From contig MWBJ01000004.1 in NCBI GenBank assembly GCA_002069525.1, positions 1-32,666 on the forward strand: a stretch of DNA of 32,666 nucleotides, read 5' to 3'. Of this stretch, positions 7,059 to 15,178 are shown piece after piece. The notes beneath the pieces were generated by a model. It was not told where the DNA came from and did no database searches. It saw only the letters and a list, made by a program, of their open reading frames with translations. The position numbers were made by a program, and so were the translations under genes. The number at the start of each line of letters is the position of its first letter. Position 1 is the stretch's first letter. The stretch comes from Parcubacteria group bacterium ADurb.Bin305 (GTDB lineage Bacteria > Patescibacteriota > Minisyncoccia > UBA6257).

Positions 7059-9140
7059 TTATGGCGTTGACGAGGTAGAAGATGATGTTGGTGGTGTAGA
7101 TGGTGGTGTAGATGGTGGTGTAGATGGTGGTGTAGATGGTGGTGTAGATGGTGGTGTAGAGGGTGGTGTAGGTTGCGTCGTGAGGGGGGCGACGCCTGTA
7201 ATTTCTTGTAAAGCAGGTGAGACAGCTAAGGCTTTATTAAAGTTTTGTATAGCAGTAGTGCTTTGATTAATTATATTCAAAAATTCAGCCAGAGTATCTT
7301 CATCTAAGGCTCCCATAAATTTAGCTAACTGCGCCGGTCTGAGTTTGGTTAGCTCTTCTACTGCTTTAGGGTTAAGGTTTCCTTGTTCATCTCTGAAATG
7401 ATTTAAGAAATCTTTAATTTGTACTAGAGAGAAATCTTTCACCTCTGATAAATTTTTGACTTCTTCTCCGGGCGTAGTATTGACTAATTTCCCATTTTTT
7501 AGAGTAAATTCATGCGGTACAGCGTTCGCAATAGCTTTGGTATTTAAACCAGTGATATCTTTGTGGGTGTCAATAAAAGCAATAGATTCTTTACCAAGTT
7601 TGCCTCTGCTAGCCAAAGTATTAGTTAAAGCTATTCTATCAGTTTGATTTAAGCGACTTTTTTCTAAGGATTTCAAGGTAGCAGTATCTAGTTTTTCAAA
7701 TTTAGATTGCTCTTCGCTTACTAGTTTTTCTTTTTCTCCTAGCATACTTACGCCCGCATTTCTGACAGCTTTAATAGGTGATTTAGCTAAAGTACTACCA
7801 ACTTTATGATAAGTTTCTGAAGCTTTCACGCCTTTCATTATGTTTCTCCCTCCTACTACTGCAGCTCCTGTTATAGCGCCAGTGACAAAAGATTTGGTTT
7901 TATTATACCCTTCTTTTACTGCTCCTATATTTAAAGCGCCAGCCACTGTCAAGGTAACTTGGGAGATACCAATCATCAGTATAGCCCAACCAAGGACTTG
8001 GGCAAAAGTGGTAGAACCTGCTCCGCTAGCTTGAAGATCAGCAATAGATTTAGTAGCTATGACCAACATAAAGATGGTTAAGTACATACAGAAAGCTATA
8101 ACAGGCAAACTGATTAAGGCTTGGGTAAAATATTGCAGCCAAGTTTCCCAACCTTTTTCCAAACCCGGTAGGGCTAAAGAGGCAAAAGCCACTGGTGAGA
8201 GTAATAAAGTAAACCAAAGTGTTACTACTCGTATTACGGTATGAGAGATAATGCCTACCATTTGAGAGATAAAAATAATACAAATAGCTAAAGCAGTTAC
8301 CCCTGCTACTAAAGAAAATAATGCTTTGGTGGTGGCGCCAGGAACGTCTTGGAAACTGCAAGCAATTTTAGTAATTACTGAATCATATAGAGCACCTATT
8401 TGGATTTTACCATCGCTAGTCATGCCTGTTAAAAAATAAACTGTTAAAAAATTAGAGATATCTACAAACATACCGCAAATCACTAAAGTAAAATTAACCA
8501 GCAAAGCTACCAATAATACCCTCCAAAGGTTGCTGTATAAATTGTATTTTTTGATCCCTAAAATAGTGCAAACAGCAGTAAAAATTAAAGCTAAAATAAT
8601 CATTATGTTAGCGAAAGGTATCATAACCTCCCAGAGCGTTCTGACAATTGGGTGATTAACATAACCTCCAAAATTCTGGGGTGATAACAGCCAGACAAAA
8701 ATACTCACAATTATTTTTAGCACCCATTTAAAAATAGAAATAAACAAAAATAGAAAACCTTTAACAATAGTATCTAGTGGGTCATGAAGCAAACTAAGAA
8801 ACCAATTACCCCCGGTATATAAACATTGATCCTCTCCACTAAATGTTTCTTCATCTTCTACTAATAAAATTTGATTATTTATTTCAGGTTTATCAAAAGC
8901 TAGGTTAGAATTATTAGTAGAAAGAAGAGGAAATTGGGTATTCTCAGAAGTAGTTATCGGCTTAGTGTTACTTGCTTGATTAATAGCTATAGCTCCCATA
9001 GCAGATGAGGCAGATGGGAACAAAGTTAAACCTAAGAAAAAAATAGCTAAACCTAATTTTAATCGTGCTGACGACCGTGATCTTATATTAGTTTTACTAA
9101 CCATTTTATTATCCCTAAGACTAAGACATAGATTAGTCAT
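7059..9140 (-). CDS. VirB6/TrbL-like polytopic membrane protein with Pro-Ser-Thr tail repeats
   Basis: This 693-aa protein fits the VirB6/TrbL role, the polytopic inner-membrane channel part of type IV secretion-like machines. A signal-like hydrophobic segment lies at about 28-48. Paired helices follow at ~130-155 and ~170-195, then ~203-225, ~268-295, ~300-325, ~333-360 and ~380-405 (for example IMIILALIFTAVCTILGIKK and TVIRVVTLWFTLLLSPVAFA). A polar, partly helical cytoplasmic region (430-650) follows. The end is a repeat of the four-residue unit T/S-P-P-S followed by Ser/Thr. The annotated first Met gives a 12-residue leader; the Met at residue 13 (MVSKTNIRSR) is an equally likely start. 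Its position between a secreted protein and PrgI/VirB4 supports the call. Confidence 0.82.
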   Translation of the reverse strand: MTNLCLSLRDNKMVSKTNIRSRSSARLKLGLAIFFLGLTLFPSASSAMGAIAINQASNTKPITTSENTQFPLLSTNNSNLAFDKPEINNQILLVEDEETFSGEDQCLYTGGNWFLSLLHDPLDTIVKGFLFLFISIFKWVLKIIVSIFVWLLSPQNFGGYVNHPIVRTLWEVMIPFANIMIILALIFTAVCTILGIKKYNLYSNLWRVLLVALLVNFTLVICGMFVDISNFLTVYFLTGMTSDGKIQIGALYDSVITKIACSFQDVPGATTKALFSLVAGVTALAICIIFISQMVGIISHTVIRVVTLWFTLLLSPVAFASLALPGLEKGWETWLQYFTQALISLPVIAFCMYLTIFMLVIATKSIADLQASGAGSTTFAQVLGWAILMIGISQVTLTVAGALNIGAVKEGYNKTKSFVTGAITGAAVVGGRNIMKGVKASETYHKVGSTLAKSPIKAVRNAGVSMLGEKEKLVSEEQSKFEKLDTATLKSLEKSRLNQTDRIALTNTLASRGKLGKESIAFIDTHKDITGLNTKAIANAVPHEFTLKNGKLVNTTPGEEVKNLSEVKDFSLVQIKDFLNHFRDEQGNLNPKAVEELTKLRPAQLAKFMGALDEDTLAEFLNIINQSTTAIQNFNKALAVSPALQEITGVAPLTTQPTPPSTPPSTPPSTPPSTPPSTPPSTPPTSSSTSSTP
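7090..7173 (-). repeat. 12-bp in-frame tandem repeat in the VirB6-like gene
   Basis: Seven consecutive 12-bp units are seen, GGTGGTGTAGAT on the + strand; the first five are exact and the last two differ at the final base or bases. Read on the coding strand they give a repeating Ser/Thr-Pro-Pro tetrapeptide at the C-terminus. Perfect identity at the DNA level points to recent expansion or slippage, so copy number probably varies between strains. Confidence 0.9.
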
Positions 9141-9172
9141 AATTATTAATTAATTACTTTAATAAAGTAAAA

Positions 9173-9889
9173 TTAATGACCAGTGGTACCTTGATAAGCG
9201 GGTAATTTAGTATAACCACCATACATTGGGGGCACAAAAGGAACAGTTCTACTGCTAAAGTAAGTACATAAAGCAGTGTTTTTTTGATAAAAAGCAGGAT
9301 TACTGCACTGGCCTTTCATAACCTGATTGGAGAATTGGTTGTATAATGTTTTCATTCTCCCCATAATCATAGACGCTAAATCACCTTGAGGGGTAGCTAG
9401 GGCAGCCGGTTCTGGTACGTATCTGGGAGGTTTGGTATAGTTGCCTCCAAAAATATTTTTAAATGGATTATCATTTAAAAAATAACTTATCGTGCGGTGT
9501 TGAGCAGTAGTGAATTTACCTTTTTGAATTCTGCCGCCGCCGTCACTAATAAAATCACTGGGAATCATTCCAAAATAAACTTGTGTTTCAGGAAAAATAT
9601 AATTAATATTTTTGCTTAAGGTAGTTCCGTCAACGTCGTACCAACCGAAAATAGTTCCATACCATAAAATTGGTTTTACCACGCACCAGTCAAAAGCAAT
9701 ATAATAAGATTCTAAATTTTTGGAATCATAAAAATAACCAACTAAATCTGTAGGTTTATAATATTCTTTAGTGCAGGTGTTCTGGCTGTAGTAATGGGGT
9801 GATGCGCCTAAGGAAATGTTTGGCCAGCAGCTCATAAATACTATTAAAGGTATTATTAAAATAATTGTTTTTAAGAAGAATTGTTTCAT
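9173..9889 (-). CDS. Secreted protein of the secretion-like locus (unknown function)
   Basis: This 238-aa protein begins with a clear signal peptide (KQFFLKTIILIIPLIVFMSC..NISLGAS), with likely cleavage after SLGA; the FMSC could alternatively be a weak lipobox. The mature part is rich in Tyr, Phe, Pro and Gly, with about five Cys residues. It has an aromatic region at about 40-75 and a PPRYVPEPAALATPQGDLAS motif at 154-173, followed by a helix. I do not recognise a family. It lies 32 nt before the VirB6-like gene on the same strand, and a 279-nt AT-rich spacer separates it from the MopE-like genes. It is probably an exported accessory or surface subunit of the apparatus. Confidence 0.72.
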   Translation of the reverse strand: MKQFFLKTIILIIPLIVFMSCWPNISLGASPHYYSQNTCTKEYYKPTDLVGYFYDSKNLESYYIAFDWCVVKPILWYGTIFGWYDVDGTTLSKNINYIFPETQVYFGMIPSDFISDGGGRIQKGKFTTAQHRTISYFLNDNPFKNIFGGNYTKPPRYVPEPAALATPQGDLASMIMGRMKTLYNQFSNQVMKGQCSNPAFYQKNTALCTYFSSRTVPFVPPMYGGYTKLPAYQGTTGH

Positions 9890-10168
9890 AAAGTTTAGGG
9901 ATAGTTTAAAATTTAAAATTTTAATTTATAAATTTATACAATTTTATACATTATTAAACCTCGCTAAATTAGTAAATAAAATTTTGTAATTAATAATTAT
10001 TGTTTAATTAATTTTTAATTAACTTTTAATTAATGTTTAATTATATTTTTGTATATTTTTGTCTTATTCAAAGAGTTTCTTGGGCTGCTTTTATGAAAAA
10101 TGTTTTTCTTGTTTTTAAGTATAAGAATTATTCATTAAAAAGTCAATAACAAATTAACGCCATTGTTA

Positions 10169-11323
10169 TTAGTGATACCTATTATTACTAAAGACTCTTT
10201 GGCATCCTATCATTTCTTGGCAAGAGATAACATTGTAGCCATGGCAAATTCCCCAAGGTCCATAATTAGTGGCTGTGGGGTAATCAAAGGAAGAATTAAT
10301 TGCGCATTGAGAACAAGCTTTGTCAGGTTGCGGTGTTGGTTGGCATTCATAGCAGCAAATTCCGCCAGCGTTGCAAACACAATCAGTGTCTACTTGATAT
10401 AAACAATCTAGTCCGCAACCATAGTATCCGCGATAACTGGTAGCTCTTAGTGCCTTTTTACAATCAAAAATAGATTCAGGTGTATTAGGTCGCCATACGC
10501 CACCACCGCAACCAAAACCATTTCCTTTGGCAAAATAACCCGGAACTTTTTGCACTACACAATTAGTAAATCCACCTTTATAGCCAGTGCAATGACCCCA
10601 GCGTTTTTGGCAATGCAATTCGTCTGTGGGAATTTCACCTATTTCACCTTCGTTAACCACAGTGTTGATTCCTGCTTTTTGCGGTTGCCAAGTGCAATCT
10701 TGGTCATAACCATAAGGCTTGGCAGCGCTATAAGTTGGTAGGCAGTCCACATCGTCGTCTGTTTCACCATCACAATCTTGGTCTCTGCCATCAGGAATTG
10801 TGGTAGTAAAAGGCGAATTTTTATAGCAAGTAGGGCAATTTTCATCGCAATCTTCTCCTTTCCACCAGTAATAACCGTCACCATCGCAGTCCATAAATAT
10901 TGGGCAAGGTGGATCAGCTGGTCTGCTCGGGGCTTGACAAAGATTGGTTCCTTTACCTACCCCCCAAGGTTCGCATTCTATTAACCCAGCAGTTTCCCAC
11001 GGTCTAATATAAAATCTATCAACTGCTTGATTATAACTAGAAGTATCAACTTCGGGTGACAAAGTTGAAGTTTCTGTGCTAGCTGGGGCATTACTTAGAG
11101 CTGCTGTTAACGCTAGAGGTTGATTGGGCCATTGAGGAATCAAAGTCGTAGTAAAAAAATCCTTTAAAAATTCCAAGGGATTATTTCCAATAGTTGGACT
11201 AGCACCTCCTAGAGATGTTATTGCGCTTTCCTCCATAGCTAAAACTACTCTTCCTTGTGTTAAGAAGGGAATAATAATGAAGGCCAATAGGTAAATTAGT
11301 AGATTGTTTCTCAATAATTTCAT
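10169..11323 (-). CDS. Cys-rich secreted protein with MopE-like metal-binding motif (copy A)
   Basis: This 384-aa protein has a signal peptide (residues 1-30, LLRNNLLIYLLAFIIIPFLTQG) and a Ser/Thr-rich linker. At about 140-195 is a calcium/copper-type motif of the MopE kind: MDCDGDGYYWWKGEDCDENC, then PDGRDQDCDGETDDD. The rest is dense in Cys, often paired (CCYEC, CSQC), and ends with a conserved block YPTATNYGPWGICHGYN. Aspartate-rich DxDxDG loops probably bind calcium, and the Cys residues suggest disulfides outside the cell. It is a tandem paralog of the gene at 11413-12561; the last ~83 coding nt are almost identical between the two. Function is unknown; an adhesin or apparatus cap is possible. 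Confidence 0.82.
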   Translation of the reverse strand: MKLLRNNLLIYLLAFIIIPFLTQGRVVLAMEESAITSLGGASPTIGNNPLEFLKDFFTTTLIPQWPNQPLALTAALSNAPASTETSTLSPEVDTSSYNQAVDRFYIRPWETAGLIECEPWGVGKGTNLCQAPSRPADPPCPIFMDCDGDGYYWWKGEDCDENCPTCYKNSPFTTTIPDGRDQDCDGETDDDVDCLPTYSAAKPYGYDQDCTWQPQKAGINTVVNEGEIGEIPTDELHCQKRWGHCTGYKGGFTNCVVQKVPGYFAKGNGFGCGGGVWRPNTPESIFDCKKALRATSYRGYYGCGLDCLYQVDTDCVCNAGGICCYECQPTPQPDKACSQCAINSSFDYPTATNYGPWGICHGYNVISCQEMIGCQRVFSNNRYH

Positions 11324-11412
11324 TAGCTGTGTTGGTAAAACTTTTTATTTTTTTATTTTTTTATTTTCTTGGTCAATGACTTAGTGATTAAAATTCATCA
11401 GTGATAATTATT

Positions 11413-12561
11413 TTAGTGATAAGCGTTAGGAATAATTTTTCTAGAGCAACCTATCATTTCTTGGCAAGAGATAATATTGTAGCCATGGCAAATTCCCCAA
11501 GGTCCATAATTAGTGGCTGTGGGGTAATCAAAAGTAGCATTAATTTTACATTGAGAGCAAGCATCGTCAGATTCTAAAACTGGATGACAGGCCTCGCAAC
11601 CACCACAACCATAATAACCTTTATAGCTGTCTGTTCGTAATGATTTTTTACAATCAAAGATAGCATCTTTTTCTGTTTTATCGCGCCAGATACCGCCACC
11701 ACAATTGTAACCGCTGCTTTTGACAAAATAACCGGGATTTTTGGCGATAGTGCAATTAGTATAACCTCCTCTATAATCAGTGCATTGACCAAAAATTTTC
11801 TGGCAATGCAAATCATCAGTAGGTATTTCTCCCATTTCCCCTTCATTGACTAAAATATTTTTAGGCTGAGATAACCAATTGCAGTCTTTATCATAACCAA
11901 AAGGTACTGGATCTTCAGCATATTGGGGTATACAATTTATTAAATCATCTACTGTGCCATCACAGTCTTGATCTCGGCCATCAGGTAGAGAGGTTGTATG
12001 CGGTGAGTGTTCGTAGCAAGTAGGACAATTTTCGTCGCAATCTTTGCCTTCCCACCAGTAATAACCATCTCCGTCGCAATCCATAAATATTGGACATGGT
12101 GGATCGCCAATCAAATTACCGGGCAGACAGGCGCTATACCCTTGTCCCGGTCCCCAAGGCTCGCACTCTACTAGCCCCGGCTCTTTCCAAATTAAAAGTT
12201 CGCCCAAATTAAATTTTGACATATCCTTTAATGGCAGGGGTAAAAATAATTTAGGCAAAGTGGGCACTCGACTGCTGGCAGCCAATAAAGCCTCGGCTGA
12301 TTTTACTGAAAAATTTTGAGGGCTTGTGGTAATTGGGGTGGGTTGAGACAAAGTTGTGGGGGAAGTTTCTAAGGGAAAATCTGTTAGAGGCGCAATTGTA
12401 TTGTCAGACGATCCATTTTGGCAACTAGAACAGCCAGATGATTGAGGCTGGTTAATGTTTTGGGTGTTTGCTATGATGCCTTGGTCAATCCAAATAAATA
12501 TTATTATCAACACCAAACAGCAGGTAAAAATAAATATGAAAGGAAAATTTTTAGTAGGCAT
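11413..12561 (-). CDS. Cys-rich secreted protein with MopE-like metal-binding motif (copy B)
   Basis: This 382-aa paralog of the gene at 10169-11323 has the same layout. An N-terminal hydrophobic anchor or signal (FPFIFIFTCCLVLIIIFIWI) is followed by a Cys pair region (CSSCQNG), a Pro/Thr-rich linker, the MopE-like block (MDCDGDGYYWWEGKDCDENC, then PDGRDQDCDGTVDD) and a Cys-rich C-terminus. It lacks the ~20-residue insert with clustered Cys (TDCVCNAGGICCYECQ) seen in copy A and has a CGGCEACHP stretch instead. It is the first gene of the minus-strand run, 78 nt after rsmA ends. No Shine-Dalgarno site is seen; the start context is AAAATTATG. Function is unknown. Confidence 0.82.
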   Translation of the reverse strand: MPTKNFPFIFIFTCCLVLIIIFIWIDQGIIANTQNINQPQSSGCSSCQNGSSDNTIAPLTDFPLETSPTTLSQPTPITTSPQNFSVKSAEALLAASSRVPTLPKLFLPLPLKDMSKFNLGELLIWKEPGLVECEPWGPGQGYSACLPGNLIGDPPCPIFMDCDGDGYYWWEGKDCDENCPTCYEHSPHTTSLPDGRDQDCDGTVDDLINCIPQYAEDPVPFGYDKDCNWLSQPKNILVNEGEMGEIPTDDLHCQKIFGQCTDYRGGYTNCTIAKNPGYFVKSSGYNCGGGIWRDKTEKDAIFDCKKSLRTDSYKGYYGCGGCEACHPVLESDDACSQCKINATFDYPTATNYGPWGICHGYNIISCQEMIGCSRKIIPNAYH

Positions 12562-12639
12562 AATTTTTGGCTTTTAATTTTTTAATGATTTTTTAATAGT
12601 TATTTTTATACTTGAGGTAATTTATTGTATTGTATAATT

Positions 12640-13491
12640 TTAATTATGGCTTGTCAAATTATTAAAGGTTAAATTTTTGGTTGTGGCAGATTGTATTTCT
12701 AAAATTTTTTTGGCTAACTCTAACCATTGTTCTAAAAACAATTCTTGAGCCCTCGCGTTGGCTGGTATATTTAATTGTTGAAAAATATTTTCTAATTGAA
12801 TTTTAGATAAATTTAGGTTTTGGCTTAAATTACTGAGTAAATATTTTCTAGGTTGTTTGAAGCCAGCTTTAACTATAGGAAAAAAAACAGTTGGAGTTAG
12901 TTGATATTTGAAGTAATTATAGGGCCTTAATTGAATAATAGCTGAATCTACTTTGGGTTGGGGACGAAAAGCTTTTTTGGGGATTTTAGCAATAATTTTA
13001 GAGTCAGCAAAAAATTGCGTAGTTATAGCTAAGAGATTATTGTGAGGCGCTTTAGCCACCAATCTTTGAGCCACTTCTTTTTGAACCCCTAAAACTATAA
13101 GCTGAGGTCGAATTTCATTTTCTAAGATTACTTTTATTAACTGAGACGTTAAATAAAAAGGAATATTCCCAGTTAATTTGAAAGGTATTTGAGAAAAATT
13201 CTGAATTAATTTGGGATAAATTAATAAAATGTCTGCCTCGATGAGTATCAATTGAGGAGATGAAAGTTGCTGGTCAAGAAAGTCAACTAATCTGCAATCT
13301 TTTTCTATTCCTATAACATAGGTTTCTTGAGCCAAAAGGGCCCGGGTGATTATTCCTTTGCCCGGACCCACTTCTATTATGATTTCTTTAGGTTTTATCT
13401 CTAGGGCTTTTAAGAAAAAATTAAGATATTTTTTATCCTCTAAGAAAACTTGCCCTAAATGCTTAACAGGATAAATCTTGACAGGTTTCAT
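12640..13491 (-). CDS. rsmA: 16S rRNA (A1518/A1519-N6,N6)-dimethyltransferase RsmA/KsgA
   Basis: RsmA dimethylates two adjacent adenines in helix 45 of 16S rRNA using S-adenosylmethionine, late in small-subunit assembly. The 283-aa protein begins with the family's HLGQVFL box (11-17). The SAM-binding motif I is VGPGKGIITRAL (41-52), an acidic loop EAD is at 85-87, and the catalytic motif reads NIPFY (109-113), where most members have NLPYY or NIPYY. The C-terminal region (RPQPKVDSAIIQL, then a small helical domain) is complete. Length is normal for the family. It is divergent from the LysM-M23 gene, with 72 nt between the starts. Confidence 0.94.
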   Translation of the reverse strand: MKPVKIYPVKHLGQVFLEDKKYLNFFLKALEIKPKEIIIEVGPGKGIITRALLAQETYVIGIEKDCRLVDFLDQQLSSPQLILIEADILLIYPKLIQNFSQIPFKLTGNIPFYLTSQLIKVILENEIRPQLIVLGVQKEVAQRLVAKAPHNNLLAITTQFFADSKIIAKIPKKAFRPQPKVDSAIIQLRPYNYFKYQLTPTVFFPIVKAGFKQPRKYLLSNLSQNLNLSKIQLENIFQQLNIPANARAQELFLEQWLELAKKILEIQSATTKNLTFNNLTSHN

Positions 13492-13563
13492 AATTATGCT
13501 ACACTTATAGCTAAGAGTTTAAGAGGCTCTTTTTTTAACCTCTATTAAGTTTATTTTATCATT

Positions 13564-14838
13564 ATGATATCAGAAACACAACTAGACGACTCTCCAACTT
13601 GGCGGATAAAGTGCAAAACTATTATTTTTAATTTTTTTCCAGCACTTCGCAGTTATTGTCATAAATTAGAAACAAAAAAATTACTCCAGCCTTATTTGGG
13701 TGAATTTATTATTGGAGCTGTTTTAAGTTGTTTAATGTTTGGCCGGGTTTGTGTTTTACCTCCTTCCTTTTTGAGTAATACTCAACAGGCCGGCAACTTG
13801 ACAGGCCTGATTAATACTGAGGAGTTGCCGACTGCCCCAAATTTAGTTAACCAGATGGGGATAGTAAAAACTGCTTATGCTTTTTATGAAAACACGACAG
13901 TTGATGGTTCGCCTATTTCCTTAAATGAAGAGGAAGATGCTGAGGAAGGTGACGATTACTATCTTTTAGTCGATAAAACCAACTTATTGGCTGTTTATTC
14001 TCCTTATAATTCTTTAGTGCCTGAAATTCAGCGGCATGGCATTATTATTTATAAAGTAGAGGCAGGAGATACAGTTGGGAAAATAGCAGCTGAATTTAAT
14101 ATTGACCCGCAGACTATAATTTGGGCTAACAATTTACCTAACAAAGCTGTTATTGTGCCCGGCCAAGAATTAGTAGTGTTGCCTGTCTCAGGGGTGAAGC
14201 ACGTGGTAAAAAAAGGAGACACTGTTTCTTCTTTAGCTTTAAAATATAAAGTTTCAGAAGAGAACATTGTGAATTATAATGGTATTGATAAAACTCAAGT
14301 TTTAAAAGTGGGAGACGAGTTAATTATTCCCGGTGGCAAACTAGTCACTTCTTCTGGTTCTACCGCTAAAGTTTCTAGTAATAGTAAGGCATCTACTTCT
14401 AAGACTACAACTTCTTCCTTAGCTAAAAGCAATGGGCTAATGCCGATGACTGACGATATTAGCACTTGGCCTACTTTATCAGGCTACTATATTTATCCGA
14501 CTAGTGGAGGGTGGAATAAAGGTATCTACCATTATTATAACGCTACAGATATTATTAACGCTTGCGGTAGCCCTATTTACGCTGCTGCTAGCGGTTTAGT
14601 AACTCAAGCTGTAGGCGGAGGGGGCTATAATTTAGGTTTTGGTAATTTAATAAAAATTCAACATTACAACGGCACTTTAACTGTTTATGCTCACTTACGA
14701 GATGTTTTAGTGCAAGTAGGCGACCAAGTAGAGCAAGGAGCATTAATAGGGCATATGGGAGATACGGGTAATGCTAATGGTTGTCATCTCCATTTTGAAG
14801 TCAGGGGTGCTCAAAATCCTTTTGTCTTGCGTAAGTAG
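13564..14838 (+). CDS. LysM - M23 peptidoglycan endopeptidase, membrane-anchored
   Basis: This 424-aa envelope protein has an N-terminal basic region and one hydrophobic anchor (about 47-66). It carries two LysM modules at ~155-200 (IYKVEAGDTVGKIAAEFNID) and ~206-250 (HVVKKGDTVSSLALKYKVSE), which bind peptidoglycan. A Ser/Thr linker and a LytM/M23 zinc peptidase domain (~295-424) follow. The zinc ligands are visible: HYYNATD gives the first His and Asp, YAHL the catalytic His, and HLHFEV the last His. The family cleaves peptide cross-links in the wall. A bidirectional-type hairpin terminator lies 50 nt after the stop. It is divergent from rsmA; I see no clear consensus promoter between them. 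Confidence 0.92.
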   Translation: MISETQLDDSPTWRIKCKTIIFNFFPALRSYCHKLETKKLLQPYLGEFIIGAVLSCLMFGRVCVLPPSFLSNTQQAGNLTGLINTEELPTAPNLVNQMGIVKTAYAFYENTTVDGSPISLNEEEDAEEGDDYYLLVDKTNLLAVYSPYNSLVPEIQRHGIIIYKVEAGDTVGKIAAEFNIDPQTIIWANNLPNKAVIVPGQELVVLPVSGVKHVVKKGDTVSSLALKYKVSEENIVNYNGIDKTQVLKVGDELIIPGGKLVTSSGSTAKVSSNSKASTSKTTTSSLAKSNGLMPMTDDISTWPTLSGYYIYPTSGGWNKGIYHYYNATDIINACGSPIYAAASGLVTQAVGGGGYNLGFGNLIKIQHYNGTLTVYAHLRDVLVQVGDQVEQGALIGHMGDTGNANGCHLHFEVRGAQNPFVLRK

Positions 14839-14888
14839 TGGGTTGATTGATTGAATATTTTAGTAAAAATAAAATTTAAAAAACAACA

Positions 14889-14917
14889 AAAAAACAACAG
14901 TGCTTCTGTTGTTTTTT
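14889..14917. terminator. Bidirectional hairpin terminator
   Basis: A perfect 12-bp stem (AAAAAACAACAG / CTGTTGTTTTTT) with a 5-nt loop gives an A-tract on one side and a T-tract on the other. It stands between the + strand peptidase gene and the - strand tRNA-Leu gene, so it can end both transcripts. Confidence 0.85.
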
Positions 14918-14923
14918 AAGATG

Positions 14924-15008
14924 TGCCGGGGGCGGGACTCCAACCCGCACGGAGTATTCCTCCAAAGGATTTTAAGTCCTTCGTGTCTAGCAATTCCACC
15001 ACCCCGGC
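14924..15008 (-). tRNA. tRNA-Leu (UAA)
   Basis: The minus strand folds as a class II tRNA: acceptor stem GCCGGGG/CCCCGGC with discriminator A, a long variable arm and anticodon loop CTTAAAA giving UAA. Length is 85 nt. CCA is not encoded. It lies downstream of tRNA-Cys and infB on the same strand, and a terminator hairpin follows it directly. Confidence 0.95.
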
Positions 15009-15067
15009 TTTAGACTCAATTATCTTTTACGCTCTAAAAATTTTTAATTTCTTTCTTGAGTGAGGAG

Positions 15068-15139
15068 AGGCCACGGCCGGAATTGCACCGGCGCATAACT
15101 GTTTTGCAGACAGTTGCCTTGCTACTTGGCTACGTGGCC
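15068..15139 (-). tRNA. tRNA-Cys (GCA)
   Basis: Acceptor stem GGCCACG/CGTGGCC, anticodon arm CTGTCTGCAAAACAG with anticodon GCA, and the discriminator U expected of tRNA-Cys. Length is 72 nt with no encoded CCA. It sits 39 nt after the infB stop on the same strand. Confidence 0.94.
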
Positions 15140-15178
15140 GTAGTCAAAAGTTTCTGTTCATTAGGAATTTATATTGTA

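Noticed and set aside
8050-8361. Open frame of 103 codons on the minus strand inside the VirB6-like gene
   Set aside because: It overlaps a well-supported membrane protein gene on the same strand in another frame, and its translation has no family feature or start signal.
9890-10168. Regulatory array in the 279-nt AT-rich spacer
   Set aside because: TTTAATTAA-like words recur, but this is expected at such high AT content and no regular spacing is seen.
11574-11846. Open frame of 90 codons within MopE-like gene B
   Set aside because: Shadow frame of a clearly coding Cys-rich gene; no support of its own.
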